In this document: positions 1 through 6,483 of the stretch, piece after piece | Position numbering within the stretch: position 1 is the stretch's first letter | How the letters are laid out: each line of letters starts with the position of its first letter | Origin: Chloroflexota bacterium | GTDB lineage: Bacteria > Chloroflexota > Dehalococcoidia > Lucifugimonadales > Lucifugimonadaceae | Length of the DNA: 56,483 nucleotides | Assembly: GCA_002717385.1 (NCBI GenBank) | Contig: PBDR01000007.1 | Location: forward strand, 1 to 56,483 | Direction: 5' to 3' | Notes under the pieces: generated by a model | Told to the model about the DNA's origin: nothing | Databases searched by the model: none | The model's input: only the letters and a program-made list of their open reading frames with translations | Program-made: the position numbers and the translations under genes

Positions 1-172
1 CATCAGCTTTCATTTCAGCTTGATAAGTGGAAAAAGAACCAAATACATCTGTACCTAAAATGTCTCCTGATGTTCCAACAGCAGTCACTTCCATTCTAGG
101 CCTGCCTTCTATTGCGGGCAAAACCCTTGGAGTTGTAGTCGATTTTATAGTTCCAATTTTTTTTAATGGCAT
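1..172 (-). CDS. Hypothetical protein, N-terminal part only
   Basis: A reverse-strand reading frame starts with ATG at 170-172 and runs off the left edge (57 codons visible). It is preceded on its own strand by a good ribosome binding site, AAAGGAAT, about 5 nt before the ATG, which is why this strand is preferred over the overlapping forward frame. The visible protein begins MPLKKIGTIKSTT and contains GRPRMEVTAVGTSGDILG. It has no signal peptide or membrane segment. I do not recognise the family, and the rest lies outside the window. Confidence 0.6.
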   Translation of the reverse strand, partial: MPLKKIGTIKSTTTPRVLPAIEGRPRMEVTAVGTSGDILGTDVFGSFSTYQAEMKAD

Positions 173-675
173 ATTAATTCCTTTACTTTTTTATATTCTT
201 TTTAGACGATAATATTTTATTATAAGCCATGTTAAGAGAACACATAGAAATGTCTGATGGTGATGAAAGTTTTCGAGAGCTTTATAAAAAATACCTTTAA
301 CAAAACCTTTTATATCCTTACGCACTAACTAATATATTCTCTACAACCAATCTACAACCACGGACTGTACACTAATTCATATAAACCTCTACTGATATCT
401 CTAAATTTGATTCATACTTGATGTAAAAAGGAATATATGTCTGTATAAATACCCTTGTATGCAATTTGCAAGCAGGAGGTAGCGGGTTCGAGTCCTAAAG
501 GCTCCACCAAATTCAAAAAAAACCTAAATTGTTGTATATTCTTAAGAAATGTACCCCTTATGAGAATTTAACTTCCATTTTTACCACGAAATTTGCCAGA
601 AATTAATTCTATAAAGGATATCATTAAAGAAGTTGATAAGAACAGTAACTAATTTTATGTAATTAAATATAAGGA
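173..675. other. Gene-poor interval with gene debris
   Basis: There is no convincing intact gene in these 503 bases. A 23-codon forward frame at 229-300 (MLREHIEMSDGDESFRELYK...) reads like the charged C-terminus of a lost protein but is too short to assign. A 10-base word, TCTACAACCA, occurs twice close together near 340-360. The 3' half of a tRNA-Ala lies at 465-509 and is listed separately. The remainder is AT-rich. Confidence 0.5.
465..509 (+). pseudogene. Orphan 3' half of tRNA-Ala(UGC)
   Basis: The segment reads as an anticodon loop TTTGCAA (anticodon TGC), the 3' anticodon-stem strand GCAGG, a variable loop, a T-loop GGGTTCGAGTCC and the acceptor end GGCTCCACCA, in the order and spacing of bacterial tRNA-Ala. 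The T-stem is broken (GCGGG against CCTAA), and no D-arm or 5' acceptor strand lies upstream, so it cannot fold as a tRNA. Such 3' halves are typically left by integrative elements that use a tRNA gene as attachment site, or by decay of a tRNA gene. No integrase is visible nearby. Confidence 0.65.
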
Positions 676-1257
676 ATGGAGTCTCAGGCAATTTTGTTAG
701 AAAAAGATGAAATTAAAATAGGTGTAACTTGTATAGGTAATGTTGCAAGAATAATGAGTTATGGAGCTTTTGTAGAAATTTCTGCAGGAAAAGATGGATT
801 GTGCCATATTAGTGAATTTTCTACTGCAAGAATCGAGAGATTAGAATCGATTATACAAGTTGGAGATCCATTAGAGGTAATGATTTTAAATATAGATGAT
901 CAAGATAGGATAGATTTGTCTCATAGGGCAGTTGCAATGAATGAAACATTTGAGGTTGCTAAGGAAAGAAGAGATTCAGCTAGGAAAAAATCTTCCAATA
1001 GAGGTAATAGTAGAAACTTTGGAGGAGGAGGAAATAGAGGTGGTTATGGAGGTTCAAGGGATAGTAGAAACTTTGGAGGAGGAGGAAATAGAGGTGGTTA
1101 TGGAGGTTCAAGAGATAGAGATAACTTCGGAGAAGGTGGTAGAGGAAGAGGTGGTTATCGAGGTTCAAGAGATAGAGATAACTTCGGAGGAGGAGGTAGA
1201 GGAAGAGGTGGTTATGGTGGCGGTAGAAGGAATAATGATGGTAATAGAGGAAGATGA
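676..1257 (+). CDS. S1-domain RNA-binding protein with RGG-rich tail
   Basis: This 193-residue protein has one S1 OB-fold domain at about residues 12-86, with motifs GNVARIMSYGAFVEI, GKDGLCHISE and DRIDLSHRAV. These most resemble the C-terminal S1 domain of polynucleotide phosphorylase. From residue 112 it becomes a Gly/Arg/Asn/Tyr tail of four imperfect 18-20-residue repeats (NFGGGGNRGGYGGSRD type). S1 domains bind single-stranded RNA; RGG tails add low-specificity RNA contacts and occur on bacterial cold-shock helicases and RNA-binding proteins. Whether it is a self-standing gene or a PNPase tail that lost its catalytic part is unclear. An in-frame TAA directly precedes the ATG, and the only purine-rich site (AAGGA) abuts the ATG, so initiation may be weak. 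Confidence 0.8.
   Translation: MESQAILLEKDEIKIGVTCIGNVARIMSYGAFVEISAGKDGLCHISEFSTARIERLESIIQVGDPLEVMILNIDDQDRIDLSHRAVAMNETFEVAKERRDSARKKSSNRGNSRNFGGGGNRGGYGGSRDSRNFGGGGNRGGYGGSRDRDNFGEGGRGRGGYRGSRDRDNFGGGGRGRGGYGGGRRNNDGNRGR
1009..1230 (+). repeat. Tandem repeats encoding the RGG tail
   Basis: Four head-to-tail copies of a roughly 54-60 bp unit encode the Gly/Arg-rich tail. Copies one and two (SRNFGGGGNRGGYGGSRD) are nearly identical in DNA. Copies three and four diverge to RDNFGEGGRGRGGYRGS and RDNFGGGGRGRGGYGGG. This implies recent expansion by slippage or unequal recombination. Confidence 0.85.
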
Positions 1258-1419
1258 GGGTATGGTTCGGCAAATAACGTTTCACCTTGGAGACGTGCTA
1301 TATTTTATATGAACTATAATGCTGTCAGTAATCCATGTACCAAATCATCTCGGCCATGGTTTCAAAATAATAGAGATTTTACTCCTCTAAATTCATTAGA
1401 TGATAATTGTTTGAAATAA
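1258..1419 (+). pseudogene. C-terminal relic of a phytanoyl-CoA dioxygenase (PhyH)
   Basis: Directly after the TGA of the S1-RGG gene, and in the same frame, 53 codons stay open to TAA at 1417-1419. They read YGSANNVSPWRRAIFYMNYNA... then RPWFQNN and RDFTPLN. This matches the usual end of PhyH-family Fe(II)/2-oxoglutarate dioxygenases, where an HGS-x-x-N-x-S segment carrying a metal-ligand His is followed by RRA-(I/L)F-x-x-YN. The expected His is Tyr here, and the rest of the enzyme (about 230 residues) is missing. An ATG at 1309 could start a 36-codon peptide but has no good ribosome site. It is a dead fragment unless the TGA is read through. Confidence 0.55.
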
Positions 1420-1539
1420 TTTTAATTCATTTGGATTTAGAAATTTGTTGAGATAGAAAAGTAATTCATTTTATGAAAAATATGAATTTTCCCATATACT
1501 TTAAAAATATTGATAGTGATTAAACCTTGGAGATATGAT

Positions 1540-2547
1540 ATGCCAAAAAACATCGTTCGTTACGGACTAATGTCCACTGCTCAGATTGGACTTAATGCTC
1601 ATTTACAAGCTTCTCGGGAATCAAAAAATTCTGAAATCGTTTCTGTTTCTTCCAGAGATCCTCAAAAAGCCGAAATAGCTGCTCAAGAACACTCAATAGA
1701 ACGTTGGTATGGTTCTTATGAAGAGCAACTTGAAGATACTAATATGGATGCAGTGGTTAATGCTTTACCTAACAGTATGCACTGTGAGTGGACAATAAAA
1801 GCTGCAGAGGCTGGTAAACATATACTTTGTGAAAAGCCTTTAGCCGTCACAGCAGAAGATTGCCGGCTTATGATTGATGCTGCAAAATCTAATAATGTAT
1901 TACTTGTAGAAGGATTTACCCATCGATGGAATCCACATCTTCGTAAAGCAAGGGAGCTCATTATTAATGGAGAACTAGGAAAAATATCAACAATTGATGC
2001 ATCACTTTGCCAGATTATAAGAGATCCTAAGGGGAAGATTTCTTTTTCGAAGGAATTAGCAGGTGGTTCTATGTGGTGGATGGGGTGCTATGCTGTATAC
2101 GCAGCTCGTTTTGTAATGAGTGAAGAACCTATTAGAGTTCATGGCGTATCTTATGATTCTGGTAACTGGGGAGTAGATACAACCTTTTCAGGGACAATGG
2201 AATTTCCCAGTGGCACAATAGCAAATGTATCTTCTAGTTATGAACAACCTTACCGTTGTCAAATTTCTATAGATGGATCTGAGGGTAGGATAGAAATACC
2301 CGGAATGTTTGATGATTCAGGTCCGATCATAATCAAGAAAGGTGATGCTCGTAATAGTAGAGATGAAAAAATCATTTCCACTCCTGCCCCTTATAGATTT
2401 GTAGTTCAGTTTGATGAATTTTCTGAATGTGTTTTAACAGGAAAAAAGCCTGAATTTCCAGCAGAAGACGGTCTTATAAATACAACTATAATTGAAGCTA
2501 TGTATAAGTCGGCGGAGTCATCTCAATCTGTGAATATAGAACTTTAG
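1540..2547 (+). CDS. Gfo/Idh/MocA family oxidoreductase
   Basis: This 335-residue NAD(P)-dependent dehydrogenase has a Rossmann N-terminus (YGLMSTAQIG), the family hallmark CEKPL near residue 98, and a C-terminal alpha/beta substrate domain with EGFTHRWNP. It is closest in style to the dihydrodiol/D-xylose dehydrogenase branch, so a sugar or sugar-derived alcohol is the likely substrate; the exact one cannot be read from sequence. ATG 1540 is preferred over an upstream TTG at 1510 because GGAG at 1529-1532 lies 7 nt before it. The MFS carrier gene follows after 14 nt, suggesting co-transcription and uptake plus oxidation of one substrate. Confidence 0.88.
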   Translation: MPKNIVRYGLMSTAQIGLNAHLQASRESKNSEIVSVSSRDPQKAEIAAQEHSIERWYGSYEEQLEDTNMDAVVNALPNSMHCEWTIKAAEAGKHILCEKPLAVTAEDCRLMIDAAKSNNVLLVEGFTHRWNPHLRKARELIINGELGKISTIDASLCQIIRDPKGKISFSKELAGGSMWWMGCYAVYAARFVMSEEPIRVHGVSYDSGNWGVDTTFSGTMEFPSGTIANVSSSYEQPYRCQISIDGSEGRIEIPGMFDDSGPIIIKKGDARNSRDEKIISTPAPYRFVVQFDEFSECVLTGKKPEFPAEDGLINTTIIEAMYKSAESSQSVNIEL

Positions 2548-2561
2548 TATAATTTGGGTGT

Positions 2562-3776
2562 ATGAATTTAAGGCTAAATTTATTTAGTATTCCTGATCAA
2601 ATTGTATATACAATACTCCCTCTCGGTTTAATAATTATGGGGGATAGTATATTGTATGTTATTTTACCTAGTAACTCCGAATTTTTTGGGATAAATCAGT
2701 TTTTGGGGATTGATTCTGTTTTTTGGATAGGTTTTATATTATCGATAAATCGTTTTGTAAGATTTTTTTCCAATGTTTTATCAGTGAATGTTATTAAAAA
2801 TATAGGGTTTAGGAATTCTATGTTTCTGGCAACCTTTGCGGGTGCAGGATCAACTTTAGGTTATGTTGCATTAAAAGGAGTTTTATTGATAGTTTTAATG
2901 AGAATTATTTGGGGTTTTTCATATTCTCTTTTCAGATTAAATTACCAGTTAAAAGTTTTTTCATATGAAGCTAAAAATTATGGAAAATATATTGGATTTT
3001 GTATTAGTGTCCAAAGGTTAGGAAGTTTTTTAGCAGTAACGTTAGGTGTTTTCTTAACTGTAAGATTAGGATATTTTAATGTATTTGTATTATTGTCTTT
3101 ACTAATAATTCCTTCAATATTTATAATTTTCAAAATTCGTGAAATTGATGTAGAAAAAATTTCAAAACCCAACTTAAATTGGAACCTATTGTATTTTGAT
3201 CAAATTTCTTCTGTTAAAAAGAAGGCTTTTATTATATCGATATTTAAATTTACTTCTTCATTTACATCTAATGGGTTAGCTATAGCAACTATTACTCCAT
3301 TTTTAATTTATATTAATGATAAATCCTACTCTATTGAATCGATAATTACTATAGCTGGTATAGTTGTTGGTTTTAGATGGGTAGCAGATATTTTTTTTGG
3401 GTTGTTATTTGGAACTTTATCAGATAATTTTGGACGAAGATTGAATATTACTATTAGTTCCTTTTTAATTGTTATTGCTATTATTATTTCTATTTCTGGG
3501 ATTAGTTTTTATATAAGTGTTTTTTGCTTGGTTTTTATGTTTTTTATGAGTGTTTCTCTAGATACATCTCTTGATGCTTTATTAGGAGAAATTTCACCAG
3601 AAAAAGAAAAATCTAATATTATTTCACGATATTCTACCTGGCAGGATATGGGTGCAGCATTTGGTCCAATTTTAGGTTATTTTATTGGATCATTTTATGG
3701 GATTACTTATGGTTATTTATTATCAATCTTTCTAATTATTATTTGCTTTTATTTATATATCAGAAATTTCAAATAA
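2562..3776 (+). CDS. Major facilitator superfamily transporter
   Basis: A 404-residue polytopic membrane protein with about 12 hydrophobic segments. Between the two halves it has an MFS motif A-like loop, with FGTLSDNFGRR near residue 290. The N-terminus (DSILYVILPSNSEFFG) is typical of drug/sugar-type MFS proteins. The substrate is unknown; the adjacent upstream Gfo/Idh gene suggests a sugar or related compound. A 5-base-rich AT linker separates the two genes and there is no strong ribosome site, so translation may be coupled. Confidence 0.85.
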   Translation: MNLRLNLFSIPDQIVYTILPLGLIIMGDSILYVILPSNSEFFGINQFLGIDSVFWIGFILSINRFVRFFSNVLSVNVIKNIGFRNSMFLATFAGAGSTLGYVALKGVLLIVLMRIIWGFSYSLFRLNYQLKVFSYEAKNYGKYIGFCISVQRLGSFLAVTLGVFLTVRLGYFNVFVLLSLLIIPSIFIIFKIREIDVEKISKPNLNWNLLYFDQISSVKKKAFIISIFKFTSSFTSNGLAIATITPFLIYINDKSYSIESIITIAGIVVGFRWVADIFFGLLFGTLSDNFGRRLNITISSFLIVIAIIISISGISFYISVFCLVFMFFMSVSLDTSLDALLGEISPEKEKSNIISRYSTWQDMGAAFGPILGYFIGSFYGITYGYLLSIFLIIICFYLYIRNFK

Positions 3777-3908
3777 ATGTTATATATCCTATATTTATTA
3801 TAATATGAAATATTTACACTATAATTTTTTATTGTAAAATTTAGTTCCCAATCTTTATTTATTAGTGTATAAAATAACCTAGATACTTATTCTATATCCA
3901 GTATTATT

Positions 3909-3944
3909 TCAATCTAATTTCCGTGACTATAGATTGATTTTTTT
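3909..3944 (+). terminator. Probable rho-independent terminator
   Basis: An 8-bp inverted repeat (TCAATCTA at 3909-3916, TAGATTGA at 3930-3937) with a 13-nt loop is followed at once by seven T residues. It lies 130 nt after the MFS gene and just before the enolase relic. The stem is AT-rich, so strength is uncertain. Confidence 0.5.
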
Positions 3945-3968
3945 GGAGTATTATTAATAAAGTTCACT

Positions 3969-4265
3969 ATGAAAATAAAATCAATCAGGGCAATATATCC
4001 TGATTATCATCATATACCCAAATCATGGCGTACGCATCTTTGGCAAATAATAGTACGTATAGAAACTGATACGGGTCATGTTGGATGGGGAAATGTTGGT
4101 GGTGGGAAGTCTTTAACCGAAATCGTAAATGGACATTTTGCAGAATTTGTCATGGGTTCCCGTTCGGATAATCGTGATGAAATATGGATAGGTGCACCGA
4201 AACCATCAGAAGGTCGTATAGAACTCAGTGATAAGAGTGGTTTTGGAATAGAGCCAAAAATGTAG
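3969..4265 (+). pseudogene. Internally deleted enolase-superfamily dehydratase relic
   Basis: The 98 codons join two ends of a mandelate racemase/muconate lactonizing enzyme. Residues 1-72 are the N-terminal capping domain (MKIKSIRAIYPDYHHI..., TDTGHVGWGNVGGG). Residues 73-98 (PSEGRIELSDKSGFGIEPKM) are the usual last strand and tail. The whole TIM barrel with its metal-binding Asp/Glu residues and catalytic Lys/His is missing; a functional member has about 370-400 residues. The reading frame is kept across the deletion. A GGAG lies 20 nt before the ATG, too far to work well. It is a relic; a residual small protein is possible but unlikely. Confidence 0.75.
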
Positions 4266-4276
4266 ATAAATTATAT

Positions 4277-5053
4277 ATGTCTATAATTTTTGAAATAATA
4301 TCCAATACACCAGATGTTTCGAGTATTACTTTTATTGTTCTTTGTTTGGTTAGTTTTATTACTTCTGCAATTTCTGCATCATTTGGGCTAGGAGGAGGAA
4401 CAATGTTGGTTGCTGTATTTGTAAATATATTAAACCCACTTGCAGTAATACCTATTCATGCCGTAATACAATTAAATTCAAATTTTTTTAGGGCATTAAT
4501 AATGTGGCGTTATATTAAATTTAACGGAATGATCCCTTTTATAATTGGAAGCATATTTGGGGTTTCAATTGGAGGACAAATAGCATTCAATATGCCTAAA
4601 TATCTACTTGAAGGAATTATTGGGATTTTTATCCTTTATTCTTTGTGGGGACCTTCTATAAAAAAATTCAATAAATATTCTCGAAGTACTGGAATTGGAA
4701 TGGGTATTTTTACATCATTTGTAACAATGTTTGTTGGGACTGGATCTTTATTAGCTCCATATATTAAAGCTATTACAATTGGGAAAAAAATGACAGTTGC
4801 TACACATGGAGCTTATATGTCATGGCAACATGGTCTGAAAATTATAGGTTTTGGATTATTAGGCTTTACTTTTTCTCCGTATATATCATTAATTATAGGC
4901 ATGGTTTTATTCGGTATTTTGGGTACCTGGTTAGGAAAATATATATTAAGTTGGATGCATGAGAGAATTTTTGGATTTGGGTTTAATTTAATCCTTGTTA
5001 TATTGGCGATAAAGTTGATATATTCTCCTGTAAAATACTGGATTATGTCCTGA
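4277..5053 (+). CDS. TauE/SafE family sulfite/anion exporter
   Basis: A 258-residue membrane protein of the TauE/SafE (former DUF81) family with about eight hydrophobic helices. The characteristic Gly-rich first repeat is SASFGLGGGTMLVAVF, and a second half-repeat contains FVGTGSLLAPY. Family members move sulfite, sulfoacetate or related organosulfur anions; the substrate here is not known. It starts 11 nt after the enolase relic. The next gene block downstream is thiol-related, so a sulfur theme is possible but not shown. Confidence 0.85.
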   Translation: MSIIFEIISNTPDVSSITFIVLCLVSFITSAISASFGLGGGTMLVAVFVNILNPLAVIPIHAVIQLNSNFFRALIMWRYIKFNGMIPFIIGSIFGVSIGGQIAFNMPKYLLEGIIGIFILYSLWGPSIKKFNKYSRSTGIGMGIFTSFVTMFVGTGSLLAPYIKAITIGKKMTVATHGAYMSWQHGLKIIGFGLLGFTFSPYISLIIGMVLFGILGTWLGKYILSWMHERIFGFGFNLILVILAIKLIYSPVKYWIMS

Positions 5054-5125
5054 ATTATTAATTCAGTGAGTATTGATAATTAGATAATCAAAATATTTTT
5101 TATTTTATTAAAAACAAAAATTTAG

Positions 5126-5131
5126 TATAAT
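5126..5131 (+). promoter_or_regulatory. -10 box of a leaderless transcript
   Basis: A perfect TATAAT lies exactly 7 nt before the ATG at 5139. The expected transcription start is therefore about 5138, so the transcript would begin at or one base before the start codon. No good -35 hexamer is visible at the normal spacing (the sequence there is TTTTAT). Confidence 0.6.
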
Positions 5132-5138
5132 TAGACTC

Positions 5139-5201
5139 ATGATAAAAATTATGGAAATGTTGAAACTAGCACTTTGTTGTTGTAACAACAAAGGTTTTTG
5201 A
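5139..5201 (+). CDS. Leaderless poly-cysteine leader peptide (20 aa)
   Basis: The short frame encodes MIKIMEMLKLALCCCNNKGF and ends at TGA 5199-5201. It has no ribosome binding site but begins at the predicted transcription start. Its three consecutive Cys codons (TGT at 5175-5183) lie inside a perfect hairpin that is followed by a possible antiterminator and a terminator. Leaderless short ORFs with runs of Cys codons acting as cysteine-responsive attenuators are known from mycobacteria. By analogy, ribosome stalling at the Cys codons when Cys-tRNA is low would keep the downstream peroxiredoxin operon on. The arrangement is seen directly; the function is inferred. Confidence 0.6.
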   Translation: MIKIMEMLKLALCCCNNKGF

Positions 5202-5265
5202 TTTAATTTTTCTAATTACGGAACAAAAATTCAAAACCTCTTCAGCAAGAAGAGGTTTTTTTTTT
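5172..5265 (+). promoter_or_regulatory. Transcription attenuator before the peroxiredoxin operon
   Basis: Three pairings fit a classic attenuator. (1) Pause hairpin: 5172-5181 with 5184-5193, a perfect 10-bp stem with a 2-nt loop containing the Cys codons. (2) Antiterminator: 5192-5201 (AGGTTTTTGA) with 5231-5239 (TCAAAACCT), 9 bp with one bulged T. (3) Terminator: 5233-5242 with 5250-5259. Pairings 2 and 3 share 5233-5239, so they exclude each other; pairings 1 and 2 compete at 5192-5193. A ribosome held at the first Cys codon would open hairpin 1 and favour the antiterminator. A ribosome that reaches the TGA at 5199 would cover 5192-5201 and let the terminator form. Confidence 0.6.
5233..5265 (+). 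terminator. Rho-independent terminator within the leader
   Basis: AAAACCTCTT (5233-5242) pairs perfectly with AAGAGGTTTT (5250-5259) around a 7-nt loop, and an uninterrupted run of ten T ends at 5265. It is the strongest intrinsic terminator in this part of the window and stands only 29 nt before the peroxiredoxin start, the usual place for an attenuator. Confidence 0.85.
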
Positions 5266-5294
5266 CAAAAAATAAAATTTAAAAAGGAATATAA

Positions 5295-5954
5295 ATGACA
5301 ATACGAATAAATGATGAAGTTCCAAATTTTTTTGCTGAAACAACTCAAGGAAGAATAAATTTTCATGATTGGGGAGGAAATAATTGGGTTGTACTGTTTT
5401 CACATCCAAAAGATTTTACCCCAGTATGTACTACTGAGTTAGGTTCTGTAGCTACGTTAAAGACAGAATTTAAAAAAAGAAACGCTAAAATAATTGGAAT
5501 TAGTGTTGATGGTGTAGCTAATCATAAATCTTGGTCAAAAGATATTCAATCTTTTAGTGGAGCACATATTGATTATCCAATAATAGGAGATCCAAATCTT
5601 GAAATAGTAAAATTATTTGATATGTTGCCTGCTGATGCTGGTGATACATGTGAGGGTAGGACTCCGGCAGATAATGCTACTGCGAGGTCAGTTTTTATAA
5701 TTGGGCCAGATAAAAGAATTAAAGCAACTTTAACTTATCCTATGAGTACGGGTAGAAATTTTATAGAAATATTACGATTACTAGATTCAATTATACTTAC
5801 GGCAGAAGAACAAGTTGCCACACCAGCTAACTGGAAAGATGGAGAAGATGTTATTATCCTTCCGACGGTTTCGGATAATGATGCAAAAAACAAATATAAA
5901 GATGGATGGGAATCGCCTCTTCCATATATTAGGTTAGTTAAACAACCAAAATAA
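5295..5954 (+). CDS. Peroxiredoxin, 1-Cys/Prx6-like (AhpC/TSA family)
   Basis: A 219-residue cytosolic thiol peroxidase that reduces H2O2 and organic peroxides. The peroxidatic Cys45 sits in the signature DFTPVCTTELG. A conserved Arg is in ATARSVFIIGP, and the extended C-terminal domain (PANWKDGEDVIILPTVSD) marks the Prx6/archaeal subgroup of about 215-220 residues. A second Cys at about 119 (AGDTCEGR) is unusual and could form a disulfide. The start has a good ribosome site (AAAAAGGA, 7 nt). DUF4395 follows after 2 nt. Expression is probably set by the leader attenuator at 5126-5265. Confidence 0.92.
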   Translation: MTIRINDEVPNFFAETTQGRINFHDWGGNNWVVLFSHPKDFTPVCTTELGSVATLKTEFKKRNAKIIGISVDGVANHKSWSKDIQSFSGAHIDYPIIGDPNLEIVKLFDMLPADAGDTCEGRTPADNATARSVFIIGPDKRIKATLTYPMSTGRNFIEILRLLDSIILTAEEQVATPANWKDGEDVIILPTVSDNDAKNKYKDGWESPLPYIRLVKQPK

Positions 5955-5956
5955 TT

Positions 5957-6466
5957 ATGATGAATGATAGTTTTATAAAAACATTTTTTTCTTTTCCAGA
6001 AACTATAAATGATGTTGCCGCAAGATTTGTAGCTCTTGGTGTAGTTATTTTTTCAACTGTTACTTTGGTACTGGTTGTGAATGAATCAGAGATAGGAACA
6101 TATTTTTCTTTCATTTTAATGTATGGATTTTTCGCAAGGGCATCATCAGGACCAAAAATAAGTCCTTTAGCATTAATAGTAACAAAATTTATTGTTCCGA
6201 ATTTAAAATTTAAAGAAAAAATGGTGCCTGGTCCACCAAAAAGATTTGCCCAATCAATTGGTTTGATTATTACAGCATTATCGTCTGTATTTTTAGTTTT
6301 AGGGCTTTCAAATATAGCGATAGGTTTATTGGTTATTCTGATATTTTTTGCTTCTCTGGAATCCTTTTTTGGATTTTGTTTTGGTTGTAAATTATTTAAG
6401 TTTTTGATGTATATAAAAATAATTCCTGAAGATGTTTGCGAAAAATGCAATAATTTAGAATTTTAA
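5957..6466 (+). CDS. DUF4395 family membrane protein
   Basis: This 169-residue protein matches DUF4395: an N-terminal FPETINDVAARFVALG, a central ASSGPKISPLA and VPGPPKRFAQSIG, and a C-terminal FGFCFGCK...IIPEDVCEKC. There are about four membrane helices. The two Cys pairs (141/144 and 161/164) lie near the membrane surface and look redox-active or metal-binding. The family often neighbours thioredoxin and sulfurtransferase genes in Actinobacteria (from memory). Here it is 2 nt from a peroxiredoxin gene in the same operon, so a role in membrane thiol/disulfide exchange is a reasonable inference; its activity is not established. Confidence 0.85.
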   Translation: MMNDSFIKTFFSFPETINDVAARFVALGVVIFSTVTLVLVVNESEIGTYFSFILMYGFFARASSGPKISPLALIVTKFIVPNLKFKEKMVPGPPKRFAQSIGLIITALSSVFLVLGLSNIAIGLLVILIFFASLESFFGFCFGCKLFKFLMYIKIIPEDVCEKCNNLEF

Positions 6467-6483
6467 TTTTCATTTAATTGCAA

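Noticed and set aside
27-212. Forward 61-codon ORF at the left edge
   Set aside because: It is the shadow of a reverse-strand frame at 1-172 that has a proper ribosome site and a more protein-like composition.
434-509. A complete tRNA-Ala gene
   Set aside because: No D-arm, no 5' acceptor strand and a broken T-stem; only the 3' half is present.
941-1312. Forward and reverse ORFs overlapping the RGG repeats
   Set aside because: They arise from the low-complexity repeat DNA; their products are Glu/Val or Leu/Tyr/His runs without family features.
5172-5193. The perfect hairpin as a simple terminator for the TauE/SafE gene
   Set aside because: It lies downstream of a TATAAT box, contains the Cys codons of the leader ORF and has only a short T-run; it fits better as the first hairpin of the attenuator, though a dual use is possible.
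5938-6450. 170-codon reverse ORF over DUF4395
   Set aside because: Fully antisense to a gene with clear DUF4395 motifs and a 2-nt operon junction; no ribosome site.
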